From Iris pallida (lineage: Eukaryota > Streptophyta > Magnoliopsida > Asparagales > Iridaceae), in contig JANAVB010002199.1 of NCBI GenBank assembly GCA_029216955.1, forward strand, positions 10,490,979-10,554,978: 64,000 bases of DNA, written 5' to 3'. Position numbers and translations under genes: made by a program. The notes beneath the pieces were generated by a model that worked only from the letters and a program-made list of their open reading frames with translations, made no database searches and had not been told where the DNA came from. Positions 44,426-56,205 of the stretch are shown here, piece by piece. Positions within the stretch are counted from its first letter, which is position 1, and each line of letters opens with the position of its first letter.

Positions 44426-46765
44426 CTATGGGCTTAACCCCATCCCCCTCGATGATTCTAGGATCAATATCCTAGACAGACCCTTCGTCAAGTGGTATAT
44501 ACGGTTCTTTTCTGTCTTTATATAGTCAAGAATCACATATTTGCCTAATAGGCTCTTTATTAACTTGAAACGCGGCTGCAGGTGCCTGTTCATCTTAGCA
44601 TTCACAGAATCATGCTTTAGTAGTTCTATAACAGATTTATTATCACAGTTTATAGAAATTGCAGGAACAAGATGAACAGAAACAGGTATGTTCATAATAA
44701 GATTTCTAAGCCATTCGACTTCTGTACAAGTTGTGTCCAAAGCTATCATTTCAGAGTCCATTGTACTCCTGGCAATGATAGTTTGTTTACATGATCCGAA
44801 GGAGATTGCATCTCCTACTATGGTAAAAATATATCCAGTAGTGGATTTCACATCATGTGAATCAGTTACCCAATTTGCATCTAAGTAACCTTTTATGATA
44901 TCAGGGTGTCTTGTATAATAAAGTTTATAATCTATAGTACCCTTAAGATATCTGAATACTCTGTCCAATGCAGTCCAATGTGACTGGTTTGGGTTACTAG
45001 TATATCTACTTAGTCTTCTAATAGTAAATGCAATATCAGGTCTGGTCCTATTTGTTATGTACATAAGGGACCCTATCATCTATAAATGTCTATGTTGTTC
45101 TATAGGAGATCCTTTATTCTTCCTGAGAATAATATTACTGTCATAGGGAGTAAAGGCAGATTTTTTTTCAAAATACTCACTTTTTTAGCATTTTCTCAAT
45201 TGAATGTACTAAGGATAGAGTATAGCCCTATTTGCATTTGGACACTTGTATTTCTAGGATCAGGTTTGCTTCACCTAGGTCTTTCATATCAAACTGGTTA
45301 TATAAATAATTTTTAGTATTATTTATCAGTTCCAGTGAAGATCCAAGAATAAGGATATCATCAATATACAAGCATAAGATGACACAATTTCTATTTGTAT
45401 TTTTAGAATACAAATATTTGTCAAATTCATTTGGCATAAAACCAAATTCTAAAATGAATTTGTAAAATTTGTTGTGTCATTGCTTGGGAGCTTGTTTTAG
45501 GCCATAAAGAGATTTCACTAATTTACAAACCTTCTTTTCTTGACCTTTAGCAATGAAGCCTTCAGGTTGATCCATATATATCTCTTCATCTAAATCTCCA
45601 TTTAGAAATGCTGTCTTTATATCCATTTGATAGATAAGCATATCATGAATGGAAACTAAGGCTAGGAGAGTTCTAATAGAAGTAATCATAGCTATAGGAG
45701 AGTTGGTATCAAAGTGATATAATCCTTTTTTCTGGGTGAAACCTTTGGCTACTAATCTTGCCTTATATTTCTCCATGGTACCATCGGTTTTAAGTTTCTT
45801 TTTGAATATCAACTTACAACCTATGTGTTTACTACCTAAGGGTAGGTCTGCTTAAAATCAAGTATTGTTCTCCATAATGGAGTTATACTCATTGTTAATA
45901 GCTTCTTTCTAGAAAGGGGCATCAAAAGAAGATATGGCTTCTTTATAAGTTGAGGGATCACCCTCAATCAAAAATGTGAAGAATCCTTCTCCTAGATTCT
46001 TTTCAATCCTTTCTCTTTTACTCATTCGATGTACTATATCTTATTCTGGTTGAGAACTTAATATTTGAATCTAGGAACTAGTAGATGGAGTAAGAGAAGG
46101 GTTGGAGGAAGATATAAAGAAGTTCTAACCTTAAAGGAAAATATGTTCTCAAAGTAAACTGTATCTCTAGCTTCTATAGTTGTGTTATTAGAGATTTCAT
46201 TCACTTCAGAATGGGTAACAAGAAATCTATTGGCATTACTATCTAGGGCATATCCTATGAACACAGCATCTACAGTCTTAGGTCCTATCTTTCTTTTTTT
46301 TAGGTTCAGGAATCCCTACCTTAGCTAAACATCCCCAAATTTTGAGGTAATTAATCTTAGGGGTTCGACCTTTCCATAACTTATATGGTGTCTTATCATT
46401 AGTTTTACTAGGTATCCTATTAAGGATATAACAGGCTGACAATAAGGCTTCTCCCCAAAGATTATCAGGGGCACCTGAGCTGATCTTCCTTTCAGCAACT
46501 CCGTTGGACTGTGGTGAATAAGGAGCAGTAACCTATGAATAATTCTATGCCCTTCATAGAAGTTAGCTATTTCATTTGAGGTATACTCTCCACCACGATC
46601 TGATCTAAGAATCTTAATCTTTCTATCTAACTGGTTCTCAGCTTTAGACTTATAGACCTTGAATCTGTCTAGAACATCATCTTTGGTCTTAAGAAGGTAG
46701 GTGTAACAATACTTTGAATGATCATCTATAAAAGTGACAAAGTATTTTCTACTATTGTCCCATTA
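44426..46765 (-). pseudogene. Copia A pol: integrase part, reverse transcriptase and RNase H
   Basis: Minus-strand, from 46765: integrase core (FVTFIDDHSKYCYTYLLKT, then ILRSDRGGEYTSNEI), the LNRIPSKTNDKTPYKLW block and GYALDSN. Reverse transcriptase follows (ARLVAKGFTQKKG, IYQMDIKTAFLNGDLDEEIY, LVKSLYGLKQAPKQ), a TGA at about 45477 that replaces a usual tryptophan, and the catalytic LYIDDILILGSS. After a frameshift between about 45228 and 45080, RNase H reads IGSLMYITNRTRPDIAF and ends ESSRGMGLSP. Gag, protease and the integrase N-terminus are missing because Copia B was inserted at 46770 and nothing of Copia A is recognisable on its far side. Confidence 0.9.
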
Positions 46766-46770
46766 CCTAA

Positions 46771-47840
46771 TGGTCACACCTAATTTTGATAATCAACGAC
46801 AATTTACGTCGATACGCAAAATATACGAACTGCTACTAATGTTTCATGTTGCTGCTACATTCTACTACATTCTGCTACATCTTCGAAAAATGTACTACAA
46901 GCATTCAAGTCATCATCCACAAGCTATTCAAATAGAATTCAGATCGAGTTATTTTATATTTTATTCTGTATTTTATCTTTTATTAAGTCTAGGATAATAA
47001 ATGTAAAGTCGTTCGAAAAATTACTAGCTAAGGTTAATTCTAAGTCCACCTATCCAAATAGCCTTCCTATTTTTTATTAACTCGACTATCCAAACAACCC
47101 AAAATACCCATGCAAATTTGGACCCAAACATCTAGTTCTGAACTGGCAAAACTCAGACAGAACTCAGGCCAAGTTCGGTCCGAGTTCGGTCAACCCAAAT
47201 TTGAATTTTAGTTACCTTCAAATCTGCATACATCGTTCCATTGCTCGCATCCGAACTCTACCTGAACTATGCCCGAGTTCAGTCAGAAAAAACACCTATA
47301 AATAGAAGAGAATTTTTCATTTCTAATCACCCATTCACTCTTCTCTCTATCTATTCTTTGAAGTGTTTTTCAGTGATCAAAAGCTTTCACATTCCACCTA
47401 TATATCTCTTAGCCAAAGCCAGTAAAGTTCTGTTCGATTTAGAGTCTTTGGTTTACAGAATTGTAAAGAGATTACACAAGTCAGAAAAACTCTCTGTTAT
47501 TGGAGTTGGTCGTGCGCTCATCACCAAGCACGATGTGGTGAAGTAGGTCGTGCATTTGTCACCAAGCACAATGTTGTAAAGAGACCGCAAGCTTTCAATT
47601 AGCTTGCAAATAGTGGATTAACAATGGACAAGAGTACCTACGACTGGATTAGTCCTCTCAAAGGAAAACCAGTATACATCGCGATGTTCACTGAGTTTGA
47701 TTCTCTCTCTTGCTTATTGTATTTATTTATTGTCTCTTTATTTCTGCCATAGTTTATCTATCTAATTTTAATTGGTGATTTTATTCCGCTGCACTCGCAC
47801 ATACTCTATTCGCCCCCTAGAGGTGCTCAACGGTCCTATA
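46771..47840 (+). repeat. Copia B 5' LTR
   Basis: It begins TGGTCACACCTAATTTTG at 46771, where the Copia A integrase frame stops, and ends about two bases before the primer-binding site at 47843. The expected terminal CA reads TA, which fits a C-to-T change. The GTTCGGTC-type phrases at about 47160-47210 and TATAAATAG at 47297 lie inside. No 3' LTR was found in the window. Confidence 0.7.
47297..47305 (+). promoter_or_regulatory. TATA box in the Copia B LTR
   Basis: CCTATAAATAG in a typical LTR context, about 590 bp before the gag ATG. Confidence 0.55.
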
Positions 47841-47842
47841 AT

Positions 47843-47854
47843 TGGTATCAGAGC
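47843..47854 (+). promoter_or_regulatory. Primer-binding site of Copia B (initiator tRNA-Met)
   Basis: TGGTATCAGAGC is the standard match to the 3' end of plant initiator methionine tRNA, used to start reverse transcription. It lies 44 bp before the gag ATG. Confidence 0.9.
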
Positions 47855-47886
47855 AGGTTATATTCTAATATAACAACCCTAGAGAA

Positions 47887-48777
47887 ATGTCAGCCATGAA
47901 ATCTATATTCAATAGTGAAGGGCAATCCACAAATAGACCTCCACTATTTGATGGAACTAACTACACTTATTGAAAAACACGTATTAGTTTCTTCCTTAAA
48001 TCTCTTGATTTTGATCTGTGGTCTATAGTTGTAGACGGTTATAAGAAACCGCCTAGAATTCAAGTTGATGGCCACGTGATAGATAAACCTCATGATCATA
48101 AGTACACGGATGAGGAAAAGACTAAAGCTAGTCTAGACGTACGAGCCATCAATGCACTATTCTGTGCAATTGACAAAATCGAGTTCAATCATGTTTCAAC
48201 TTGTGCTACATACAATGAAATTTGGAAACTTCTTGAAGTAACTCATGAAGGTACTTCCCAGGTGAAGGAATCTAAAATCAGCAGACTTACACAGGAATAT
48301 GAATCATTCAAGATGAAACTTGGTGAGTCAATTACACAGATGTTTACTCGTTTTCTTGATATTACTAATCCTCTACAATCTCTTTGTAAGGAATACAGTA
48401 ATCATGAAAAGATCAGAAAGCTGCTACGGGCTCTAACCAAGAACTGGAACCCTAAGGCGACTGCGATCGTAGAAGAAAACGATCTCACCACCATGAGCTT
48501 GGAAATGCTGATGGACAAACTGATGACTCATGAACTAGACTTGCATGACTTTGAAGAAACAACTCCCAAAGAGAAATCTATAGCCTTCAAAGTGCAAGCC
48601 AAGAGAGATGCACATGATGATTCAGACAAAGAATCCTCCAGTGGTGATGAGCAAGCCCTGTTGGTAAGAAATTTCAGGAAATTCTTGAAGTTTGAAAGGT
48701 CAAACAGAAAGAAGAAAGTCGTCCACGAAAGCAATGAAGAGAAACAATATGCTTTGGATGCAAAAAATATAATATAG
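47887..48777 (+). pseudogene. Copia B gag (UBN2-type)
   Basis: Starts at ATG 47887 (MSAMKSIF) after the primer site, and reads PPLFDGTNYTY, then an in-frame TGA at 47971 where a tryptophan is usual in this family. It then continues openly through YNEIWKLLEVTHEGTSQVKE, YESFKMKLGESITQMFTRF and LRALTKNWNPKATAI to an acidic/basic tail (DSDKESSSGDEQ, ERSNRKKK), ending at 48777. This is the plant gag-polypeptide (UBN2) domain. The CCHC knuckle and the whole of pol are missing; a TA microsatellite and unrelated sequence follow. The last 250 bp recur at 56731-56979. Confidence 0.88.
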
Positions 48778-48780
48778 ATA

Positions 48781-48841
<61 letters not shown>

Positions 48842-49914
48842 GCTATAAATTATATCAAATAAATTTAATTTAGAAAATATATATTTTTGCGACTTTTTTT
48901 TATCCTTAGGATTTTGTTAAGAATATTTTTAAAAAGGAAGTAATAAAGGAAAAGGATGATGGAAAAAAGAAAAAAAAAATCTCTTACGGTTTATATGGAT
49001 TTATGAACAGTAACCGCAAGATCCGCGACCCCCTCTCTCTGTTTAAATACTCGGTATATAAAAAAAACCGTAAAAAAAACCTAGCCCTAACCCTCGACCC
49101 TTGTGCCACCTGCCCGCGAGCCCAACCCGCACGCGTCGCCCACGACCGACCGGCCAGGCAGCAAAGACAGTAACAGTAGCTACTACAGCATTCGCAACAC
49201 CTTTGCGACACATTTTCTCTCTCATCACTCCACCGTTTCGTGAGCCAATTTATTTGGTACGTAGTCAACGTGACCCTATTCACTTCCCTTCAAGTAGTTT
49301 GTTTTATTTTGCAACGTGTGCGTCGTAATCGAGTTGCAAAATCGAAAAAAAAATTCAATTTTTTGAACATAGAAATTGTCCCAAATCATCTTTTGGAAGC
49401 CAAATTCCGAAGAGAATATTTAGAATTTTCAAAAACTAAAAGAACAATCACAGATATCAGAACATGATAATGAAACTGGTTGCAAATATTGCAATGCAAG
49501 TGTTCACATAGTTTTTTTTTAATTGACTGTTAGTTTGTGGTGTCATTCTCATAATATATTCTGTTTTTACAAATAAAAGAATACATGTGACTGATATCCA
49601 AACGTGAGATATAAAATCTCTTTAAAAGATGTACCAAGGGAATAAAGGCCTGGAATAGTAGCTGAAAATAGCAAAAAGTCATCGAAAAAGTTTCGTGACC
49701 GGAAATTGACTGACGTATTGCATTATTGGAGTTTTATACCTATGTATCCTAACGACAAGGAACATAGCTGAAGACTATTTCAATAGCGCATGTAATGTGA
49801 CTTTGACTAAATCTCAACTTCTATTCTCGTTGTGATAGACATTTCATTGATAGGCATATATATTGCTTAATCTTACAAGAGCCACTCCTAGCATTTTACG
49901 ATAATAATAAAATA
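48526..49914 (+). repeat. Duplicated block, copy 1 (gag tail, TA run, leader-like sequence)
   Basis: Starts ACTCATGAACTAGACTTGC within the Copia B gag and matches 56731-58254 closely apart from the length of the TA run and small indels. Beyond the TA run (48782-48839) it has an AACCCTAGCCCTAACCCTCGA-like and GC-rich segment (49080-49150) resembling a gene leader. No conserved protein is encoded after the gag tail. Confidence 0.93.
48782..48839. repeat. TA microsatellite in copy 1
   Basis: Near-perfect TA run directly after the gag stop codon. The equivalent run in copy 2 is several times longer. Confidence 0.95.
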
Positions 49915-50620
49915 ACCTTTGATATTAAAGGGCCTTCCAAATCAAAAGCATCTTATGTAGTAGTTGCAAAAAGTAATACAATAATTTCCGTTCCTCTTTT
50001 TTTCATATGCTTACTGATACCTGGTGTTGCCTTCTTTACTAAAGAATGATTGATTGGAAATTTACAAAGAGATCCTTTCCCAAACACTCTAGTCTTAGAT
50101 TCAAATCAATAACCAAAAAAACATGCATATGGATAGATGCACAGATAAAAATCAGTTAGATAAATAATCTATAATGAATAATTAACCAATAAAAAATTTA
50201 GTTTGTTCGAATTTTCATGAGGCTAAACAGGGTACGTAAATAACGATGCAGAGCTTTGAGACATTTTTTCGAACACATTATGTACCCCTTAAAACAAAGT
50301 ATAAATTGTAACACTTTCACAATATATATATACAATTGTAACATCATTGTTATGCTTTTAAACTTTTAGACGCAATTACTAGTTCACAACCCAAAGTTCA
50401 CAAAAAAAAACAATCGGCTAAAAAGGGGAAAAAAAAGATTGTTTTCTAATATCTGAATGTCTCCACCTAAACAAAATAATAATAAAAAAAATCAGTTATT
50501 CATTAATCGGGTGTTTGGAAAACATAAGTTGGGTTCTCCACTAATAGAAGAAAAACCAATTTCAATTGTCAATATCATATAGAATAAAAAAAAATCAACA
50601 ACAGAAGAAAAGAATAAAAA

Positions 50621-50657
<37 letters not shown>

Positions 50658-51055
50658 ATACCTAAATCTTTTCGCGTGTTTCTTCCTCTTCTTTGGGGTT
50701 TGAGGGAAGTAAGGCTGTATATAACATGAGGGCGGAGGGGGTGGGATTTATCCAAAAGAAATTTAGTAATCTTTTAAAAAAAAAGTTGAAAAGGTAAGAT
50801 TATATTTATGAAGTTTTTTATTCATTCTTTCCATAATTTTGAAAAAAAGGTAAGAATTTGTTAGATTCAATATGAATTATTTGATTATAGAGAAATATTT
50901 AATTTATTTGATTATTTGGAGAAATCTTTTTAATTTATTTAGTGAAATATTTTATTATTTGATTATTTGGATAAATCCTTTTAATTTATTTGGTGAATTA
51001 TTTGCTTTTCAACATATACCAAGAATATAGCTTTTCGTAATCCTAGTTTCCAGCT
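49915..51055. other. AT-rich non-coding stretch with a 36-base G run
   Basis: No gene. The only striking element is the homopolymer at 50621-50656. Confidence 0.6.
50621..50656 (+). repeat. Poly-G homopolymer, 36 bases
   Basis: Uninterrupted run of G, flanked by AATAAAAA and AATACC. It gives a spurious polyproline frame on the minus strand. Confidence 0.95.
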
Positions 51056-53210
51056 TCTGATTCTTTATATCCGAAAGCTTTACATAGGCCAGACATCCCC
51101 ACATTCAAATGAAATTCAGGTTGGGTCTAACATTGAATCAGAGTTCATGAGGGTAATGTCAGAAGTTGCAATCGGTACTCTATTAAGAATGAAAGTAGCC
51201 GTAAGCAGAACTTCTCCCCAGAACCAGTATGGAAGACTCGAAGTCAATAGCATAGAGTTTATCATCTTTGTCAGCGTCTTGTTCTTCCTTTCTACAATTT
51301 CATTGGATTGAGGAGAATACAGAGCAGTCGCCTCATTGAAAATCCTATGTTCTTTGTAGAACAGTGCGAATTCAAGAGAACATTAATATTCCCCGCCTCG
51401 ATCATTCTGAGTCTCTTGAGTTGTTGTCCGGTTTGACGCTTGGCTTCCGCCTTGAAGTCCTTAAACTTCTCGAACGTACGCTTCATCTTTCGACATGTGA
51501 AGATAGACGGACACGTACTTCGATAAGTCATAGATGAAAGTAATAAAGAACTTAATCCCGGCCTTATTAGAGTATTGCTTGAAGTCACAAATACCTGAAT
51601 GAGCCAACTCCAAAAGATCTTTGCTTCGGTTCACCTGTCTGAACGACTTTCTTACAATCTTCGTCTGCGCAAAGAATTCACACTTCTCTACCACCTTATC
51701 TCCCACATATGGGGATAAGTCCTAGACTAGATATCTTGTTAATTCTTTTACAATGTACCTATTATAATCTATTGTGCCACAACACAAGAGAATAACCAAA
51801 AGAAGAGACTACATTGATATTTTTAAAAGGGTTATAAGCTAAATTTTGAACATCCCTTTGGTATAAAATGCTCTTCCGAAGTATGCTCCATTATAAGACA
51901 TCACTATCTAGCCATGATGTCCATCCCCAAGCCTGCGTTACAAAGCAGACTTTCTGAGACCAAATTCTTAGAAATTGTCGGTTCATGCTTCACGTTCTGC
52001 AGCATTAGCGACTTCTCCGAATTTAGATTCAGCACTACTGTCCCGATCCCAAGTACTTTAGCTTGTGACTTGTTCCCCATCAAAACCTTTTCGGAAGTAG
52101 ATTTGTATGCGGTGATCACAACTTTCCTTAGAGCATACATGACAGTATGAACAAGTGTCCACCCACCAGTTAGTGTCCTTACAAGATGAGTTAACCTAGG
52201 CAATCATATTAATCAAGTTAACCTTACCTTGCTCTTTCGGTTTGGGTTTAGATCTATAGTCCTTCTTATAGTGGCCCTTCTTGTCACAGTTGTAGCAAGT
52301 CATGTCAGACTTGGACCTTGGCTTGAAAGAAGCCGACTTCACCTTTAGTTTGATGAAGTCCTTCTTTTTGTTGGAAACCTTCTACTTTTCCTTGGAGTCT
52401 CCTGATTGTACCATGTTTGCCTCGGCAAGCTGTTTGAACAGAGAATCAATCTTTAGTTGTCCCATGGATTCATCTTCAATATGGATCAAATGTAGAAGAT
52501 CTTCCAACTCGATCTCCATCTTCTTCCTTTTCAACTAATAAGTCTCGAACTTGATCTAGCCCTGTGGAAGTTTGGAGAATATTGTTCCCACCATGAATTT
52601 TTTCCTCTTGCCTTATGTTTTCCTCTTTAAGTTTCTGTTGCAATATCAGCAGCTCTTTGACTTGTGGAAGCATCATGACCTTCTCATATTCAAATTGCAT
52701 AGTAATGAATTTGTAAATGAGAGAGATCTTGGACATCTTCTCATCAAATTTGTAATGCTTTTCTAGAGACTCAGATATCTCTAACATTGATCTTCTTATT
52801 GTATATTTTCACTGTTGAATTATCCATGGAGTTGAGGATCAAAATTCTGCAGAGATTGTAATCTCTCCTCCACTTTGGTTACAAGGCAGTAGCTTCAGCA
52901 TTTCCTCCGTGCATTATAGGGTTTTGGAAGAGTTGGTTCAGGATCTGTCAACACGTAGTCAGCGTTTATGAGTTAAAGTTTTAAAATGATCTTGCTCTTC
53001 CATATTGAAGTGCTCTCCGTCAAACTTTTCAGGTTTATTAAAACTTGTATCAAGAAGACTTGTATGATTTTCTATCTTTGTTGGATCTTGCTTTAAGATT
53101 GTTAGTCCCAAGGTAGATGAAAGATGGATCACACTTTCTAGTAATAGAAATTCACGTAAAACTATCACAATTTGCCCTATGTTAATTTTTGATGTTGTTG
53201 CCAAGATTCA
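51056..53210 (-). pseudogene. Copia C gag and pol (to integrase)
   Basis: Minus-strand. Gag begins near 53205 (ATTSKINIGQ, then KPEKFDGEHFNMEEQDHFKT) and continues at 52787-52476. The zinc knuckle at about 52300-52265 reads CYNCDKKGHYKKDY, its last cysteine replaced by tyrosine. A protease-to-integrase linker follows (KVLMGNKSQAKVLGIG, then VSESLLCNAGLGMDI, 52100-51915). Integrase (51706-51080) reads KSFRQVNRSKDLLELAHSG, where HSD is expected at the first catalytic position, then FITFIYDLSKY. Reverse transcriptase and RNase H are absent; the sequence breaks off near 51056. Many stops and frameshifts mean that no product can be made. Confidence 0.85.
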
Positions 53211-53249
53211 CACAAAACTATTAAAGTTTGCTCTATGATAAAACTCGAC

Positions 53250-54270
53250 TCCAACAATACTTCTTCAATAGATCAGGTTACAAACTGACAAATATTAAAC
53301 TAAATTCTTTCTTGCAAACGTAGTTACAATTGAGATAAAACGTTTACAGAATAAATAAGAAGATAGAATAAAAATTATTCTTGCAGGGGTGATGAAGACC
53401 AATATCGTTGTTCAAAGCAAGATCCGCCCTCTGTCGGAAATCTGCTTTCGTCTTCTGTCGATTATTTGCTCACAGGAACCAACAAGTCACATAAAAAAAA
53501 AATTTAGAACGTTCGTAATCACCTCTAAACACAACTCGAATGGACTCACTGGACGTCTCTTTTTCTTTTTTGTATGTCTCCAAAATGAGGTATGAAGAAT
53601 CTATTTATAGAGAAGGGTGGAAATTCCAACACTAATCCTGGCCGATGTAGGACTACAGTACCAACACCTAGAAACCATTGATTGACATCCAAATCCCACA
53701 ATCTGCGCATATGCGTGCGATCTGCACAACCATCGCATATGAGCATGCGCACGAGAACGCATCAGTATATGAGCGCATACGAGCAGCAGCTCATGCGCGC
53801 ATACGCGTAGCGACGCAACATCGCAGCAGCTCCTGCGCGTATATGCACAACAACACAGCAGTGTAGCAGCGCAACAACGCATGCACTCATCTGCCCATAC
53901 CCATATGGCCATGCAAGCAACCGCACGTCAACCGCATATGCAACTCGAAACTAGCAGCACATGCAACTCGCCGCATATAAACGTGCGCTCGACCGCAACA
54001 CAAGCGCCAATTTGCGCCCTTCGTCCGAGTTGCTAAGTCCCTTTGGAAATCTTTCGAAAGAGAGTGAAAAAAAAAAACAAAAATTGTTCCTTTGAGGTTT
54101 AAACTTAGACCCTTTAGAAAAATATTCCACATGGCCGCCACACTCCATGTGCATACTTCAATATTAAGCAAAACTATATATTGAGATATAATGTGGGACT
54201 AAACTTCCCAAGAGAAGCGAAAACCCCTATTATAATGTTTACAATCTCTACAATGCTTCTACTTGCTGTG
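53250..54270 (-). repeat. Copia C 5' LTR region (ends uncertain)
   Basis: Upstream of the minus-strand gag. It carries the LTR phrase AGTTTAGTCCCACATTATA (about 54208-54190), a stretch crowded with GCATATGCG, GCGCATATG and TGCGCG words (53690-53960), and a TATA box at 53610-53601. Neither terminus nor a primer-binding site could be fixed. Confidence 0.5.
53601..53610 (-). promoter_or_regulatory. TATA box of Copia C LTR
   Basis: On the minus strand this reads CTATAAATAG, about 400 bp before the gag start, in the LTR-like region. Confidence 0.5.
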
Positions 54271-54514
54271 TTGCTGCTGCTTCACATCTCATCAGAAGAA
54301 TCCGGCCCATTTCCGTGGGATTTTGTTTGGGTTTGACCGAAAATAAATAAATATCTATTATCCCTCAGCTCAGCCTCAAACAAGTTTGAATCATGAGCCG
54401 CGTTGAATATACTTAAATCGGGATGCCCAATGAATATTCTTCTGTGACCGCCACTGCCAATGGAAGGGTTCAAAAACGGAGATCACAACCGCGGACAAAG
54501 TCGCAGCTTCCGCC

Positions 54515-54522
54515 TATAAATG
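54515..54522 (+). promoter_or_regulatory. TATA box of the SRC2-like gene
   Basis: TATAAATG in a GC-rich context, 38 bp before the chosen ATG. That would leave a leader of only about 10-20 nt. Confidence 0.45.
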
Positions 54523-54560
54523 ATCGAGACCCACCCTTGCTCCAATCCATTGACATCATA

Positions 54561-55120
54561 ATGGAGAGGTGCAGGACATTAGAGGTGAACATCATCTCCG
54601 CCGAGAACCTCGAGCAAGTCAACCTCCTCTCCAAGATGAACGTCTACGCCCACGTCTCCGTCTCCGCCGACTCCAAAGACGGTAGTCGACATGAGAAGCC
54701 CAAGCAATTAATTAGAACCCGTCCGACCGAGCCGGCGGCCGCAACCCCAAGTGGAACTCCACCTTCCACTTCGTCGTGCCCCACGGCGCCGCAGACGACG
54801 TCGTCGCCGGCCTCTCCCTCCGCGTCCTTCTCCGAACAGGACGCACCCTTGGCGGCGACCGCGACGTAGGCGAGGTCACGGTACCCCTCAGTGAGCTGCT
54901 ACTAGCGAGTAGTAGTACTGCCGACTACGACGATCACAAGCCCGTGAGCTACCAGGTCCGGAAGCCGCGGCGTTCGGAGAATACCAACGGAGCAGGAACG
55001 CTCAACCTATCCTACAAGTGGAGCCATCAGACCCGGAAAGTAGTCGAGGCCTCCGGTGGCGCGGAACCAGGAGGGCAAGGGCCTAACCGGCACTGCGGCG
55101 GCCTTCCGTGTGAAAAATAA
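54561..55120 (+). pseudogene. SRC2-like C2-domain protein gene, frameshifted and 3'-truncated
   Basis: From ATG 54561 the frame reads ERCRTLEVNIISAENLEQVN, then KMNVYAHVSVSADS, the N-terminal strands of a plant SRC2/BAP-type C2 domain. Near 54700 the match jumps one frame to DRAGGRNPKWNSTFHFVVPH, followed by GDRDVGEVTVPLSELL and SYQVRKP, and GTLNLSYKWS, completing the C2 domain. It ends at a TAA in a repeated AT-rich motif (GTGAAAAATAAATTAATTTTA at 55108, again at 55196), which seems to replace the original tail. SRC2 proteins bind membranes and calcium and have longer C-termini. Third codon positions are almost all G or C. I chose this ATG because the C2 domain starts directly behind it; the frame is open upstream to 54423. 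A sequencing error at the GC-rich shift cannot be excluded. Confidence 0.75.
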
Positions 55121-55500
55121 ATTAATTTTATTTTTATTATAGCCCGACTTCCTGTGGCAAAAAAATAACAATAATAAGGGTGCATTTGATTACAAGGTGA
55201 AAAATAAATTAATTTTATGGAATTATTTTAATAGAAAAATTTTATGGAAAAAATTTCAGGTAATTAATTTAGATGTTTCATTGTCGATATTTTCATATAT
55301 TTTCCATATGAAAATTGATATTTTCTTATGGGCTGGACCAAATTTATTTTCCTCTATTCTGAAAAAAAAATAAAAAAAAATAATAGACTTTTGGAAAATA
55401 ATTCCATGGAAAATAAATGCTGTCGAACACACAATCAGTGGAAAATTTGTGATAGAAAATATTTTCCAAGAAAAAAAAAAGCTCAATCAAGCACAGCAAA
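55121..55500. mobile_element. Possible short MITE after the SRC2-like gene
   Basis: GGTGCATTTGATTACAAGG at about 55179 and AGCTCAATCAAGCACAGC at about 55481-55498 are loosely inverted, and ATTTTCCATATG/GGAAAATA-type arms lie inside. This resembles AT-rich hAT-type MITEs that end near GGTGCGTTTGGTT. No certain target duplication. Confidence 0.35.
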
Positions 55501-55695
55501 AAAATGGTTGTCTACTACTATGTTTTAGTTTAGGGTGATTAGTAATAGGGTCACATAATACTGATATTATTGTTTGGGCTTCAAAGTACAAATGTCCAAC
55601 GTTAGCACTTGAGTCTTAAAATCACTTTTCACGTAGACTATAAACTAGAGTGAACAATAATTTTAAGTCCCAACTAACAAACCCTAATTTGAAAT

Positions 55696-56205
55696 CTGGA
55701 AATTGCTGAGAAACCCAATTTCGGGGTTGGTTTTTATGAAAAACCCACCCGCAGGATGGATTTTATGAAATGTCCAGAATTATATTTCCACGTTAAATAT
55801 TCCAAGATTCCCTTTAGATGCCCTGTATTTACAAAATTAATACCATAACTACCCCTCCGCACAAACTCAGATTTGGATTGCGATCCTCGTCGTCTTTTCT
55901 TCTTTCTTTACGAGAGACCTGAATTCATTGCTCTCATCTTCAGCAGAGATCGCAAGGCTTGTTCGTAGTTCACCATGCTTTTTTTTTTCAATCGAACTCC
56001 GATCATCGCTATTTTCTTCTTCTTCTTCTTCTTTTCCGACAATTAGGTCAATTATGGAGAGAAGACCTTCTTTTTTTACATAAGAGTTAACATCGTTTGA
56101 AAGAAGAACGAAAACTCTTGAATCTTATTCATGTCAAATTTCTTTCAACAAAACAAACAAATAAAAAATTAGGTTTCTGTCAACTGTTCTCCGTCGATAT
56201 AACAC
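55696..56205 (+). mobile_element. MULE terminal segment, truncated copy
   Basis: Starts CTGGAAATTGCTGAGAAACC and matches the MULE end at 58255 and onwards over about 430 bp (GAAATGTCCAGAATT, ACTCAGATTTGGATT, TTCGTAGTTCAC). It is followed by the palindromic array and then broken off at about 56660, so only the end of a second MULE copy remains. Confidence 0.75.

Noticed and set aside
48984..49328. Overlapping frames in the GC-rich leader-like segment, recurring at 57339-57719
   Set aside because: The frames differ between the two copies because of indels, so there is no sign of coding constraint.
48526..49914. Helitron as an explanation of the duplicated block
   Set aside because: Neither copy ends in CTRR with a 3' hairpin, and the start is inside a gag gene.
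50492..50755. Minus-strand frame with a polyproline run
   Set aside because: Caused by the 36-base G homopolymer; flanking residues match nothing that I recognise.
53546..53912. Cysteine- and alanine-rich minus-strand frames
   Set aside because: They translate the GCATATGCG-rich LTR stretch and have no knuckle-type spacing.
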